This document shows positions 42,136-51,635 of a stretch of DNA of 64,000 nucleotides, piece after piece. A model generated the notes under the pieces. The model ran no database searches. It was not told the origin of the DNA and saw nothing but the letters and a program-made list of their open reading frames with translations. Origin of the DNA: an uncultured Bacilli bacterium (lineage in GTDB: Bacteria > Bacillota_I > Bacilli_A > RF39 > UBA660); NCBI GenBank assembly GCA_934100165.1, contig CAKOPN010000004.1:1-64000 (forward strand). The letters run 5' to 3'. Position 1 is the stretch's first letter. Each line of letters begins with the position of its first letter. A program made the position numbers and the translations under genes.

Positions 42136-42164
42136 AAAAAAGAGGAGCATTGCTCCTCAATTTT
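42136..42164 (-). terminator. Terminator after the 51-residue membrane protein
   Basis: GAGGAGCA and TGCTCCTC form a near-perfect stem with a tight loop, then seven T on the minus strand. Confidence 0.88.
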
Positions 42165-42318
42165 ACATCATATTTTCTACACTTTTCATTGCTTTCTTTG
42201 ATATTTTATCTACTGTGGTTTTAATATCATGAACACATTCTGGATTATATTTTTTATAAATAGCCCATGAAGCATAACCTATACCAAGTAAAGCCATTAT
42301 TTTCCAAGCTTTATCCAA
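42163..42318 (-). CDS. Small single-span membrane protein, unknown
   Basis: About 51 residues (or 66 if an upstream ATG at 42363 is used). One membrane helix (WKIMALLGIGYASWAIYKK) is followed by an amphipathic C-terminal region (KTTVDKISKKAMKSVENMM). The TTG at 42318 is preceded by AGAGGTG at good spacing and fits better than the upstream ATG. No family recognised. A strong terminator follows. Confidence 0.6.
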   Translation of the reverse strand: MDKAWKIMALLGIGYASWAIYKKYNPECVHDIKTTVDKISKKAMKSVENMM

Positions 42319-42385
42319 AAGTTTCACCTCTTTAAAATATGATTGGTATTTCCTTAATACCATTATTATTATGGAAGGTTTCCTT

Positions 42386-44566
42386 TTAAATATTCATCTT
42401 TCTAATAATTTTATTTTTTATCGTAGTTTTCCTTACATCTTGTGTGTTATTTCCTGCTGCATATTCAAGAGCATTTATATCTCCTATTATAATAAGGCGT
42501 TTTTTAGCTCTTGTTACGGCAGTATAATATAGTTTTCTATAAAGCATTTTCCCATATGCCTTTGTAACTGGAATTACTACAATATCAAATTCACTTCCTT
42601 GGGATTTATGTATACTTATCGCATATCCAAGTTTAAATTTGTTAAAGTTACTTGGAGTAAATTTAACTTCGTTTGTGTCAAAATCAATATATATTTCTTT
42701 TTTATCTATATTTGATATTATTCCTATATCACCGTTAAATATTCTCTCTTCAGGCATATTAACTAATTGTAAAACTTTATCTTTTTCTCTAAAAGTATTA
42801 TCAGAAATTGCTATTTCTTTTTTTATTTTACTTTTTGTATTAAAAATATTTTGTAAATGGATATTAAGATTATCTATTCCATTTACTCCTTTATACATTG
42901 GTACTAATATTTGGAAGTTATGATAGTCATAATCTTTATATTTTTCAGCGATCTTTTTTGTTTGTTCAACAATATCACCAGTACACTGAATAAACTCTAT
43001 ATCATCAGAATTAACTAAGATATCACGGTTTATTTTTCCTTCATTTATATCATGAGCAAGTGTTATTATATTTGAGTCTTTCCCTTGTCTATAAAGCATT
43101 TTTAAATTTACTACACTTAGAACTTCTGACTCTATTAAGTCTTTTAATAATTCACCTGGTCCAACACTTGGAAGTTGGTTATAATCTCCAACCATGATGA
43201 TTCTAGTATCTAGTTTTAAACCTTTTAATAAACTATTGAAAAGTGGAACATCTACCATACTTGCTTCATCAATAATTACCATTTTTGCTTTGCTTCTATT
43301 AAATTCGTTTATGGCAAACTTATCTGTTTCTTTATTCCATTTAAGGAAACTGTGAATAGTAGAAGCTGGAAACAAAGATTTTTCTGTAAGTCTTTTACTA
43401 GCCCTTCCTGTTGGGGCAAGTAAGACAATATCTTCCATAAGAGAAGAATATGTTAGTTTATGAACTCTTTTGTATAGTTCTATTATTGATGAGACAATTG
43501 TTGTCTTACCAGTTCCTGGTCCTCCTGTAATTATTAAAAAGTTTTTAGTTATGGCATTTTTTATAGCATTTAATTGTTCTTCATTATAAGTTATTGCAAG
43601 ATCTTGTTGTATTTCCAGAATATATTTATCAATATTTTTTAGTTTTTCATCTTCCTTTTTAGCAAGGTATCCTACTCTTCTTACTATGTTTTCTTCACAA
43701 GACCACATACTTTCTAAAAAATATTTTTCATCTTCTTTTACTACTTTAATATCAAGTATTAAAGAATTTAGAGCATCGATAAATTCTTCATTAGTTATGT
43801 TATTTCCTAAAAATATTATTGTATACTTATATATTTCTTCAATTGATAAATAACTATGACCAAGCGCATTGCAAAGTTCAGTCATAGCATATATTATTGC
43901 GGATTTTACTCTTCTTTTGTCATTTCTTGCATAGTCTTGTTTAAGCGCGATTGCATCAATTTTTTTAAATGTTAAATCTTTTATATCTTCGACAAGTTTA
44001 TAAAGGTTATTGTCTATGGTATCGAGAGTTGCTGTTTTATATTTATTGTATATTGTCATGCTTTCTTTTGTAGCAAAACCGATTTCATTTAATTTTAATA
44101 TAGTGTTGTAACTTGATTGATATTCTAAAAGGGTGTTATGAAGTGTATCTATTTGTTTTTTTGTAATACCTGGAATAAGTACAAGATTACTTGGATTTTC
44201 TATTATGATATTTAAGGTATCTTTTCCTAGAATTTCAACGATCTTTGCGGCTGTTTTTTCTCCAATTCCTTTGAATGTTCCACTTGATAAAAATTCAACG
44301 ATAGAATCTTTTTCTTCTGGAATACATCTATCATAAAGTTCTACATTAAACTGTTCTCCATATTTTGGATGATTTACTATATTTCCATAGAAATTGTAGG
44401 TGTCGTTTTCGTTTAACTCGTGAAAATAACCAGTAAATGATACTGATTTTGATACAAGATAAGAAAATTTGTCAGATGATTCTTTAACTTTAAATATACC
44501 AACCATGTAACCAGTATCTGTTTGATAGATTATTCTTTTTACATTTCCTTTTATAAATTCATTCAT
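42386..44566 (-). CDS. recD2: RecD2-type ATP-dependent DNA helicase
   Basis: 726 residues. A long N-terminal region with an OB-like fold and helix-hairpin-helix (LIPGITKKQID) is followed by an SF1B helicase core with GGPGTGKTT (Walker A), DEASMVD and the late YAISIHKSQGSEF motif. This is the stand-alone 5'-3' RecD2 of bacteria without RecBCD. Its start is about 90 bases from the surface gene 2 stop, and the two genes share only the terminator block between them. Confidence 0.93.
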   Translation of the reverse strand: MNEFIKGNVKRIIYQTDTGYMVGIFKVKESSDKFSYLVSKSVSFTGYFHELNENDTYNFYGNIVNHPKYGEQFNVELYDRCIPEEKDSIVEFLSSGTFKGIGEKTAAKIVEILGKDTLNIIIENPSNLVLIPGITKKQIDTLHNTLLEYQSSYNTILKLNEIGFATKESMTIYNKYKTATLDTIDNNLYKLVEDIKDLTFKKIDAIALKQDYARNDKRRVKSAIIYAMTELCNALGHSYLSIEEIYKYTIIFLGNNITNEEFIDALNSLILDIKVVKEDEKYFLESMWSCEENIVRRVGYLAKKEDEKLKNIDKYILEIQQDLAITYNEEQLNAIKNAITKNFLIITGGPGTGKTTIVSSIIELYKRVHKLTYSSLMEDIVLLAPTGRASKRLTEKSLFPASTIHSFLKWNKETDKFAINEFNRSKAKMVIIDEASMVDVPLFNSLLKGLKLDTRIIMVGDYNQLPSVGPGELLKDLIESEVLSVVNLKMLYRQGKDSNIITLAHDINEGKINRDILVNSDDIEFIQCTGDIVEQTKKIAEKYKDYDYHNFQILVPMYKGVNGIDNLNIHLQNIFNTKSKIKKEIAISDNTFREKDKVLQLVNMPEERIFNGDIGIISNIDKKEIYIDFDTNEVKFTPSNFNKFKLGYAISIHKSQGSEFDIVVIPVTKAYGKMLYRKLYYTAVTRAKKRLIIIGDINALEYAAGNNTQDVRKTTIKNKIIRKMNI

Positions 44567-44575
44567 AAGGACACC

Positions 44576-44650
44576 TCTTTTAAGACTATTATTATTTTAG
44601 CATGTAAAAGAAAAAATTCCTACTTTAAAGTAAGAATTTTATCTTTTTGA
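44576..44650. repeat. 3' flank block shared with 6673-6743
   Basis: The 24 bases beginning TCTTTTAAGACTATTATTAT are identical to the block at 6673, and the following hairpin is nearly the same. It lies directly downstream of surface gene 2, as the other copy lies downstream of the prepilin-like gene. Confidence 0.85.
44609..44644 (-). terminator. Terminator after surface gene 2
   Basis: AAAATTCTTACTTT and AAAGTAGGAATTTTTT form a stem on the minus strand. Part of the shared 3' block. Confidence 0.78.
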
Positions 44651-44655
44651 TTTTA

Positions 44656-47600
44656 TTATCTGTGATTTCTTATTACAACAATACCAGAGCCACCGCTTCC
44701 GCCAGAGATATTACTTCCTTTTCCAGCTCCGCCTCCGCCGCCAGTATTAGTTGTTCCAGAAACACCATTAGTGTTCATTACTGTTGCTGCAGATCCGCCA
44801 CCGCCAGATCCTCCAGTTCCACAGTAACCACCGCCTCCGCCGGAATATAGTGTTCCTGAGCTTTCACCAAATTCACGAGTTGTTGTTCTTTGTCCTTTTC
44901 CTCCTGACCAGTGTGATGTACTTCCTCCATCACTTCCGTTTGAACCGCCGACTACACCACTTGTATCAGCTAATCCTAGTTTAGCGCAACTTGCTCCGCC
45001 GCCGCTTCCGCCAGCACCACCATATGCTGATGATACAAGACGTCCACCTGCTTTACCACCTGCTGCAGATTTAGAGAATGCCGATGATGTGCCACCATCT
45101 CCTGGTACATTATCTCCCTTAACTCCTGCTCCGCCTGCTCCTACAACTATGGCATAGCTTTGACTAGTTGCAACTGTAATACTCTTGTAAGTAGCGGTAT
45201 AACCACCGCCGCCTCCACCACCGTGTGGACCAGCTCCGCCGCCGCCGCCTACTAAGAAGACATCTATTCCACTTGATGCTGTTCCAAGATTAGTAAATGT
45301 TAATGTTCCGCTTGTTAAGAACTTAATTCTCCAATTACCACTTCCATCATCTATTAGTGTACTGCTTCCTGTATATGTATATGTTGGTTTTGTAGAAGCC
45401 CAATTTGCTTTAATTGTTGCATTAGCGCCTCCCATTGTAAATGTTGTGCCGTTCATGCTACTATTTTCTCCACTTACTGTCCAACCATTAAATACATAAC
45501 CAGTTCTTGTTGGATTTGCTATTGTTTGTGTTTTTCCATATTGTACTGTCATTGTTGTATTAGAAGTTGAACTGTTATAAGTTCCTCCATTTGGATCTAT
45601 TGTTAATGTGTAATTATTAAGTGTCCAGTGTGCATATATATTGTGATCACTTTCTTTTGCCATTATTGTTTCACTTGTTACTTGTGTTCCACTAAACTCT
45701 TCTGTATACCAACCAGCAAAAGTATTTCCATATCTTGTTGGAGTATCACCTAAAGTTCCATAAGGCTCATTATAATTAACTTTCTTTGTATCAACCTTCG
45801 TTACAGTAACTTTTATTTTATAATTTGTAAAAGTTGTACCACTAGCTGTACCAATATATAACCAGTTGAATAAATGAGTACCTTCACTAGCACCAACACT
45901 GGTTATTGTTAATGTGCTTGATCTACTACCACTACTAGTTGGCAAGCTTGTATCGGCGTAGTTTCTTGTACTAACTGCTGCACCAGTAGAAATTGCTGGT
46001 TCTGTTACAAATGCACAAGAACCGGCATTTGTTACGCTACCACTTACATATTCCAAAGTTGTTCTATATTCTTCATTTTCTGAAAAACTTTGACTTGCAA
46101 GCATAAGATTAACATTTTGCGTTGTTTGTGTACCATTAAGTGTCAATATCGATGTATCTGGATCATATGTAACCGTTATTCCATTTTCTACTTTTGGTAC
46201 TGTACTAAATTTATTTCCAACATAAGTTACGGTATATGTAGAAACAAACTTGTATGATGAAATGTAGTAAGGTTCTGAAATATTATCTCTTCCATCACTT
46301 ATATTTCCGGCATTATCCTTTATTGGATATATCCATAAATATCTAGTGCCATTTGTTCCTGTCAATGTAAATTCTTCACCAAGAGTGTAATCTTTCCATT
46401 CTCCTCCAGTAAGTGTTGTACTGCTCGTAGATAAATAATACTGATATTTATTTTCACTTGAAAGATCTGAACTACCATTTACTGTTATTTTAACAGTCTT
46501 TTTGCTTCCGCCATCTGTTAAAGTTGTTGCTGACAATGTTAAACCAATTACATACGGATCTGTTGTACTACCTGTACCAGAAACATATTCAATGCTTGAT
46601 GCAATAGATACTGATGGGCGAACATAGAATACTCTTGATGTTGTAGCTGCATAAATGTTATCACCAACATCACCTAAAACACGAACACGTGCATAAGGAA
46701 TAGTGTCAGTATATAAAAGTGAGTCTGGAGACATAAGCCATTGATTAACGCCACTTTTCCTTGCATTATTGTTTCCAAGTAGTTCTATATCTGTCTGACT
46801 TGCTAATCCAATTGGATATGTTAATTTTGCCTTGCTATTGTCTGTGCTAAACCTATCGGTAATATTAGCACAATATAAATCAGTTACATTATCGGTGTTT
46901 TTGAATATAAATCCCTCTGATGTTACACTGCCACCATTAGAGTCCCATCCTCCATAATTAACTATGGATCTATCATTACAGAACACTACGCTTTCCAAAT
47001 ACTTTGTATATCTTGTCATATTATTTGCATACCATGTATCTATTACATTTTTTATTGCTGAATTTGTTTGATTTACATTATCTGCAAAAAGCATTTCATT
47101 AAGTGCATCTTCTACACTTTTGCCATCTTGCAGTTCTATATAATAAACTCTATTATTTGAATATAAACGGTTTATATTATATATTGTTTCGCATTCTCCT
47201 GTTGTATTAAAGCATGTATAATGAGCATTATTTAAATTTGCTTGTTCTGTACTATTAGTAATATCGATGCTTATTGCATCGCTTGATAATTTATATGTTC
47301 CATTTGAGTATGTAAAACTTTTTGCATATTTATATACGTCCGTCGATGTCATAACTTTTGATTTAATATGGTAGACAGTATTATACATGTATCCTACATG
47401 TGCTAGTGAATCTATTTCTGAGGAAAAACCTGAAGTACCTATTGCTGTATCTGCTCCACTATTTGTACAAACTTTTTTACCATTTTCATTTTTTGGTACT
47501 CCATTATATATTAACTTTGTTCCTCCAGTGTCTGTTGTTCTTATCATTTTCCAACAGAGTCCTCCAAATAATACATTGTTTTTACTTAATACGTTTGTTC

Positions 47601-50118
47601 CGGCTTCATCATCTGATCCATAAAAATGATAAATATTTTCCTCACCTGTCTCATTATATGAATCATTGTGTTTTCCTGAATATAATCTACTTAAACCACT
47701 TCCACTAGCATATTCCTTTCGCAATACATTATACAAAGTATTTTTGTTTTTAAAGGTAACAGTCATCAACAAATATGGTGTATTTACATCAGCTTTGCCA
47801 TCGTTTATATTTCCGGCATTATCCATCACTGGATATATCCATAAATATTTAGTCTCATTTTCTCCTGTTATAGTAAATATTTCCCCATTTGTGTAATCTT
47901 TCCACTCTCCTCCAACAAGCTCTGTTTCACTTGTAGATAAATAGTACTTATATTTATTTTCACTGGAAAGGCCATAATCATCACTAACAGTTATTCTTAC
48001 AGTCTTCTCACGTTCTCCCTCAATTAAAGTTTCTTGTGTTACTGTTGGAGCATTTAAATCTACTATATAAGGATCAGTTGTGCTTCCTGTACCTGATACA
48101 TATCTAGTACCTGGAATAGTTGATACTGATGGGCGAACTTTAAATGCTCTTGTACTTGCAGCGGCATACATAGTAGTACCAGTATCATCTAAAGTAGAAT
48201 GACGGATATACGGAGTATTACCATATATAAATGAATCTGGTGTCATAAGCCATGAAACTGTTCCACTTTTCCTTGCATTGTCATTTCCGAGTAATTTTAC
48301 CTCTGTCAGACTTAACATTCCAACTGGATATGTTAATTTTGCTTTGCTATTTCCAACACTAAATCTATCAGTAACATTAGTACAATATATATAATCATAT
48401 GCACTAGTCTGATACCTTGCGAACCCAAGCCCTCCTGACGTGATACTTCCACCATTTGAATCCAATCCTCCATAATCACCTATAGCCCTGTCATTACAAA
48501 ACACTGTATCTTCTAAATATTTTGTATAATTAGTCATGTTGTTTTCATACCATGTATCAATTGCATTCTTAATTGCCGAATTTGTTTTATTTACATTATC
48601 TGCGTAAAGCATTTCATTAAGTGCATCTTCTATACTTTTACCATTTTGTAATTCCGTGTAATACATCAAATTATTCGAATCCAAATTATTTATATTATAT
48701 ATTGTTTCACATTCTCCTGTTGTATTAAAACAAGTATAATGGGCATTATCCAGTTTTGCTTTTTCTGTACTGTTAGTAGCATCGATGCTTATTGCATCAC
48801 TTGATAACTTATATATTCCATTTGAGTATGTAAAACTGTTCGCATACTTATATACATCTGATGATGTCATACTTTTTGATTTAGCAAGGTATACTGTGTT
48901 ATACATATATCCTGCATACGCTAGTGAATCAGATGCTGAAGCAAATCCCATTGTACCTATTGTTGCTCCACTATTTGTGCAAACCTTTTTACCATCTACT
49001 TCACTTGGTACTCCATTGTATATTAGTTTTGTTCCACCAGTGTCTGTTGTTCTTATCATCTGCCAACAGAATCCCCCAAAAATTACATTATTTTTAGTTA
49101 ATACTTCTGCCCCTTTGTTATCATCCGCTCCATAAAAGTGGAATATCTTTTTTGTTCCACTTTCATCATAAGTATCATTGTGCTGTCCTGTATAAAGTTT
49201 TGCTACTCCATCTGTTAATGCTTCTTTTGCTATTACATTGTATAGTGTTGGAGAATTATCGATAAACATATACGTTTTCGCTACATATGCTGTATTTATA
49301 TCAGCTTTACCATCATTTATATTTCCCGCTCTATCCTTTACTGGATATATCCATAAATATTTTACTTCAAGATCTCCACTTATCTCAAATCCTACATCGT
49401 TTGTATACTCTTTCCACTGTCCACCAACGGGTTCTGTACTACTTGTAGATAAATAATATTTGTATACATTATTTGGTGACAAACCAGAACCATCTACTTC
49501 ATCTGTTGCTGTTATCTTAATAGTTTTTGTATTTCCATTATCTTTTACTAATTGTATTGATAAAACTGGTGGTGTTTTATCAAGTGGTGAGAACTCATAC
49601 TTTATCTCACATGCATCAAGGTTTGTATCTTGACTCATTCCATTTTTATAATTAGCTGTAATAGTAAACTCTGTTATTCCATCTTCTAATATTGAATCAA
49701 CTTCTATGTTCGGAGTACATGATACATTAGGGTTCGTATTATCTACTTCTATTGAATCAACTTTATATTTTACTCCTGTTGAATTAGTTACTTTTACTGT
49801 ATATGTAACAGAAGAATTATCCTTTGGAAGTGTTGTATAAATCTTTGTAGTTCGTTTTGAATACTCTGGATTATAAGTTTCATAACCATCATTTGCTGCA
49901 TCACTTAAGTCTACTCTTGATATTCTTACATTATCTTTCGCACGTATAAAAGCTTCACCAGAAACATTTAAATTTGTATTAAGTGCAGCATATCCTATAG
50001 ATATTAGTATTGTAAGTATTGTTAAAATCACAGCAAAAGCAGGGATTATTCCTTTTTTATTCAAAAGTACCCCCCCCCCAGGTCGTACGTTTGTTCGCAT
50101 TTTTCTTCTCGTTTTCAT
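44656..50118 (-). CDS. Giant poly-G surface protein 2, start in frame
   Basis: 1820 residues, the largest gene here. The frame runs unbroken from the ATG through the G10 tract (NVRPGGGVLLNKKG) and a membrane segment (about 24-46) into an exported region. An N-terminal beta domain is followed by three Ig-like units (each with a KYLWIYPVxDxAGN phrase) and two tandem copies of a roughly 390-residue domain (about 290-690 and 795-1190). That domain holds FGGFCWQMIRTTDTGG and RPSVS and resembles DUF6273-type units. A region shared with surface protein 3 follows, then two InlB-type repeats and a glycine-rich tail ending GGSGIVVIRNHR. No cell-wall sorting LPxTG motif is seen, so it may be held by the N-terminal membrane anchor. 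Confidence 0.85.
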   Translation of the reverse strand: MKTRRKMRTNVRPGGGVLLNKKGIIPAFAVILTILTILISIGYAALNTNLNVSGEAFIRAKDNVRISRVDLSDAANDGYETYNPEYSKRTTKIYTTLPKDNSSVTYTVKVTNSTGVKYKVDSIEVDNTNPNVSCTPNIEVDSILEDGITEFTITANYKNGMSQDTNLDACEIKYEFSPLDKTPPVLSIQLVKDNGNTKTIKITATDEVDGSGLSPNNVYKYYLSTSSTEPVGGQWKEYTNDVGFEISGDLEVKYLWIYPVKDRAGNINDGKADINTAYVAKTYMFIDNSPTLYNVIAKEALTDGVAKLYTGQHNDTYDESGTKKIFHFYGADDNKGAEVLTKNNVIFGGFCWQMIRTTDTGGTKLIYNGVPSEVDGKKVCTNSGATIGTMGFASASDSLAYAGYMYNTVYLAKSKSMTSSDVYKYANSFTYSNGIYKLSSDAISIDATNSTEKAKLDNAHYTCFNTTGECETIYNINNLDSNNLMYYTELQNGKSIEDALNEMLYADNVNKTNSAIKNAIDTWYENNMTNYTKYLEDTVFCNDRAIGDYGGLDSNGGSITSGGLGFARYQTSAYDYIYCTNVTDRFSVGNSKAKLTYPVGMLSLTEVKLLGNDNARKSGTVSWLMTPDSFIYGNTPYIRHSTLDDTGTTMYAAASTRAFKVRPSVSTIPGTRYVSGTGSTTDPYIVDLNAPTVTQETLIEGEREKTVRITVSDDYGLSSENKYKYYLSTSETELVGGEWKDYTNGEIFTITGENETKYLWIYPVMDNAGNINDGKADVNTPYLLMTVTFKNKNTLYNVLRKEYASGSGLSRLYSGKHNDSYNETGEENIYHFYGSDDEAGTNVLSKNNVLFGGLCWKMIRTTDTGGTKLIYNGVPKNENGKKVCTNSGADTAIGTSGFSSEIDSLAHVGYMYNTVYHIKSKVMTSTDVYKYAKSFTYSNGTYKLSSDAISIDITNSTEQANLNNAHYTCFNTTGECETIYNINRLYSNNRVYYIELQDGKSVEDALNEMLFADNVNQTNSAIKNVIDTWYANNMTRYTKYLESVVFCNDRSIVNYGGWDSNGGSVTSEGFIFKNTDNVTDLYCANITDRFSTDNSKAKLTYPIGLASQTDIELLGNNNARKSGVNQWLMSPDSLLYTDTIPYARVRVLGDVGDNIYAATTSRVFYVRPSVSIASSIEYVSGTGSTTDPYVIGLTLSATTLTDGGSKKTVKITVNGSSDLSSENKYQYYLSTSSTTLTGGEWKDYTLGEEFTLTGTNGTRYLWIYPIKDNAGNISDGRDNISEPYYISSYKFVSTYTVTYVGNKFSTVPKVENGITVTYDPDTSILTLNGTQTTQNVNLMLASQSFSENEEYRTTLEYVSGSVTNAGSCAFVTEPAISTGAAVSTRNYADTSLPTSSGSRSSTLTITSVGASEGTHLFNWLYIGTASGTTFTNYKIKVTVTKVDTKKVNYNEPYGTLGDTPTRYGNTFAGWYTEEFSGTQVTSETIMAKESDHNIYAHWTLNNYTLTIDPNGGTYNSSTSNTTMTVQYGKTQTIANPTRTGYVFNGWTVSGENSSMNGTTFTMGGANATIKANWASTKPTYTYTGSSTLIDDGSGNWRIKFLTSGTLTFTNLGTASSGIDVFLVGGGGGAGPHGGGGGGGYTATYKSITVATSQSYAIVVGAGGAGVKGDNVPGDGGTSSAFSKSAAGGKAGGRLVSSAYGGAGGSGGGASCAKLGLADTSGVVGGSNGSDGGSTSHWSGGKGQRTTTREFGESSGTLYSGGGGGYCGTGGSGGGGSAATVMNTNGVSGTTNTGGGGGAGKGSNISGGSGGSGIVVIRNHR
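46541..47750 (-). repeat. Internal domain duplication, copy 2
   Basis: Second copy of the large domain of surface protein 2, running from LYNVLRKEY to GSTTDPYVIGL. Long stretches are identical to copy 1, for example MIRTTDTGGTKLIYNGVP and AHYTCFNTTGECETIYNIN. Confidence 0.85.
48056..49250 (-). repeat. Internal domain duplication, copy 1
   Basis: First copy, from LYNVIAKEAL to GSTTDPYIVDL. The copies have diverged in the middle (VFCNDRAIGDYGG against VFCNDRSIVNYGG), consistent with an older duplication. Confidence 0.85.
50070..50079 (-). repeat. G10 homopolymer in the 5' end of surface gene 2
   Basis: Ten C on the plus strand. Here ten G keep the ATG in frame with the protein, encoding three glycines in VRPGGGV. 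Confidence 0.95.
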
Positions 50119-50168
50119 ATATCTATATCAAGCTCCAATCGTCATACTTTATAACAAGATTGTACAGC

Positions 50169-50193
50169 AAAAAAGTTCTTTATTCAAGAACCT
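50169..50193 (-). terminator. Terminator after the GNAT gene
   Basis: GGTTCTT, loop GAATA, AAGAACT then a T run on the minus strand, between the GNAT stop and the surface gene 2 start. Confidence 0.8.
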
Positions 50194-50216
50194 TCTAATA
50201 AATATGATAACTTTTC

Positions 50217-50858
50217 CTATTTTTTCACTAATTTTTTACAATATTCTGGAAACTCAACATTTTTTGCAATAATTACTCCATTTACTTCTTCATAATTATC
50301 ACTATTTTCACCATTTAACCTTTTATAAATTAAACGTTCAAGTGGCACATTTCCCTTTATAAAATCCGCAAACTCATTTAAATCTGGATAAGCCATTCTG
50401 TTATTTAAAAAATCTTGGTATGACACATGGCTATATCCTTCACTTCTATAAAAAGTTGCAGAACCGTTTATTAAATCTTCTTCTCTTAGCCCTTCTATCT
50501 TGTCATATTCATCTTGAAAAGGCCTAAAATCCCCTCTAATTAGATAGCCTTCGTTTTCTCTCATTAAATACTCTGTAAATTTCAATAAATTTGAAGTTAT
50601 TCCAAGTCTTCTATACTTTGAATAACAATAAACATATTCTAGATAAATTCTCATCTTTTCAAACGGATCTACCATCATTCTTGTATATCCAACTGCCTCT
50701 CCAGAATCAGAATATGCTGTAACATTTGCACTTCTATATGGCTCTAAAGACTGTTTAAATGTTGCTACTCTTGGAGTGTTACTTTTATCTAAAAACAAAA
50801 ATACTTTGTTATCAGTCTCACTTGCCCTTTTAATACACTTTTCTATAAAACTCCCCAT
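50217..50858 (-). CDS. GNAT-family acetyltransferase
   Basis: 213 residues with the GNAT pattern: AVGYTRMMVDP and YLEYVYCYSKYRRLGITSNLLKFTEYL as motif A (acetyl-CoA pyrophosphate loop RRLGIT), then a C-terminal region with GSATFYRSEGYSHVSYQDF. No signal peptide. The acceptor cannot be told. The start lies ten bases after the coiled-coil membrane gene, making a two-gene unit that ends in a terminator before surface gene 2. Confidence 0.75.
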   Translation of the reverse strand: MGSFIEKCIKRASETDNKVFLFLDKSNTPRVATFKQSLEPYRSANVTAYSDSGEAVGYTRMMVDPFEKMRIYLEYVYCYSKYRRLGITSNLLKFTEYLMRENEGYLIRGDFRPFQDEYDKIEGLREEDLINGSATFYRSEGYSHVSYQDFLNNRMAYPDLNEFADFIKGNVPLERLIYKRLNGENSDNYEEVNGVIIAKNVEFPEYCKKLVKK

Positions 50859-50868
50859 ATAATCCCCT

Positions 50869-51276
50869 TTATCTATTCGTATAATAATCTCTTAACATCA
50901 TATTTTCTTCTTTTAAATGTTTATTTTCTAATTTTAAAATCTTGTTTTCTCTTTCATTTTCACCTTGTAAAAATGAGGCATCTTCTTCAAGCAAAGAAAG
51001 TTTTCTTTTGTTTACCGCTAGCTTTATTCCATTACTTACAGTTTTAATTAACCCAATGCCTATTAGCCCCACAGTGATTATAGGAGTTGCTACTTTCCCA
51101 TTCGTACTAAGTGACCAATTATCTAACTGCTGCATAAGTTTCATCTGTGGAAAATAAAGTTGTGATGACGCACCTAATCCTAATGATACTAACCCAATAG
51201 ATAAGTTTTTTACACCTTTAAATATTTTCTTTGTTGTTTTCTTCTTTTCTCTTGAAATCTCTCTATATTCACTCAT
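50869..51276 (-). CDS. Small membrane protein with C-terminal coiled coil, unknown
   Basis: 135 residues. A basic N-terminus (EISREKKKTTKKIFKG) is followed by two membrane segments (about 25-45 and 65-85) and a Glu/Lys-rich coiled coil (LLEEDASFLQGENERENKI, about 95-130). No family recognised. It is followed directly by the GNAT gene. Confidence 0.6.
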   Translation of the reverse strand: MSEYREISREKKKTTKKIFKGVKNLSIGLVSLGLGASSQLYFPQMKLMQQLDNWSLSTNGKVATPIITVGLIGIGLIKTVSNGIKLAVNKRKLSLLEEDASFLQGENERENKILKLENKHLKEENMMLRDYYTNR

Positions 51277-51414
51277 AAAAAGTCTCCCTTTAAAATTGTT
51301 TAGATTATATCACTTTTCTAGTGTTTTATCAAGTTTACTTTCTTTTATCTAGTCATTTGTAGTAGCAACTTTATAATCTTTTAATACACTATAGTAGAAA
51401 AAGGAGGAATGAAT

Positions 51415-51579
51415 ATGTATTACTACGGTGGCGGAAGTTGTGGTTGCCCTCAAGGATATCCAACTTATCAAATGCCATATTACTCTTATGGTGGTTATAA
51501 TGGTGGCTCTTCTTATGCAATAGTTTTAGTTCTATTCATATTACTAGTTATCGTAATTGGTTCTAGAGTAAATCGTTAA
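51415..51579 (+). CDS. YjcZ-like tail-anchored miniprotein
   Basis: 54 residues: a Tyr/Gly-rich head (MYYYGGGSCGCPQGY, ending SYGGYNGGSSY), then one hydrophobic helix (AIVLVLFILLVIVIG) and a short basic end. The layout matches the YjcZ/sporulation-associated miniproteins of Bacilli. AAAGGAGG sits seven bases before the ATG. It is too short to stand out, but the clean ribosome site and the composition support it. It sits in the divergent gap between two minus-strand membrane genes and def. Confidence 0.8.
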   Translation: MYYYGGGSCGCPQGYPTYQMPYYSYGGYNGGSSYAIVLVLFILLVIVIGSRVNR

Positions 51580-51635
51580 TTAAGTCTTTAAAATATCCTC
51601 TAGTTGTGGTAAAATATCTACGTTGAGGTGGTATT

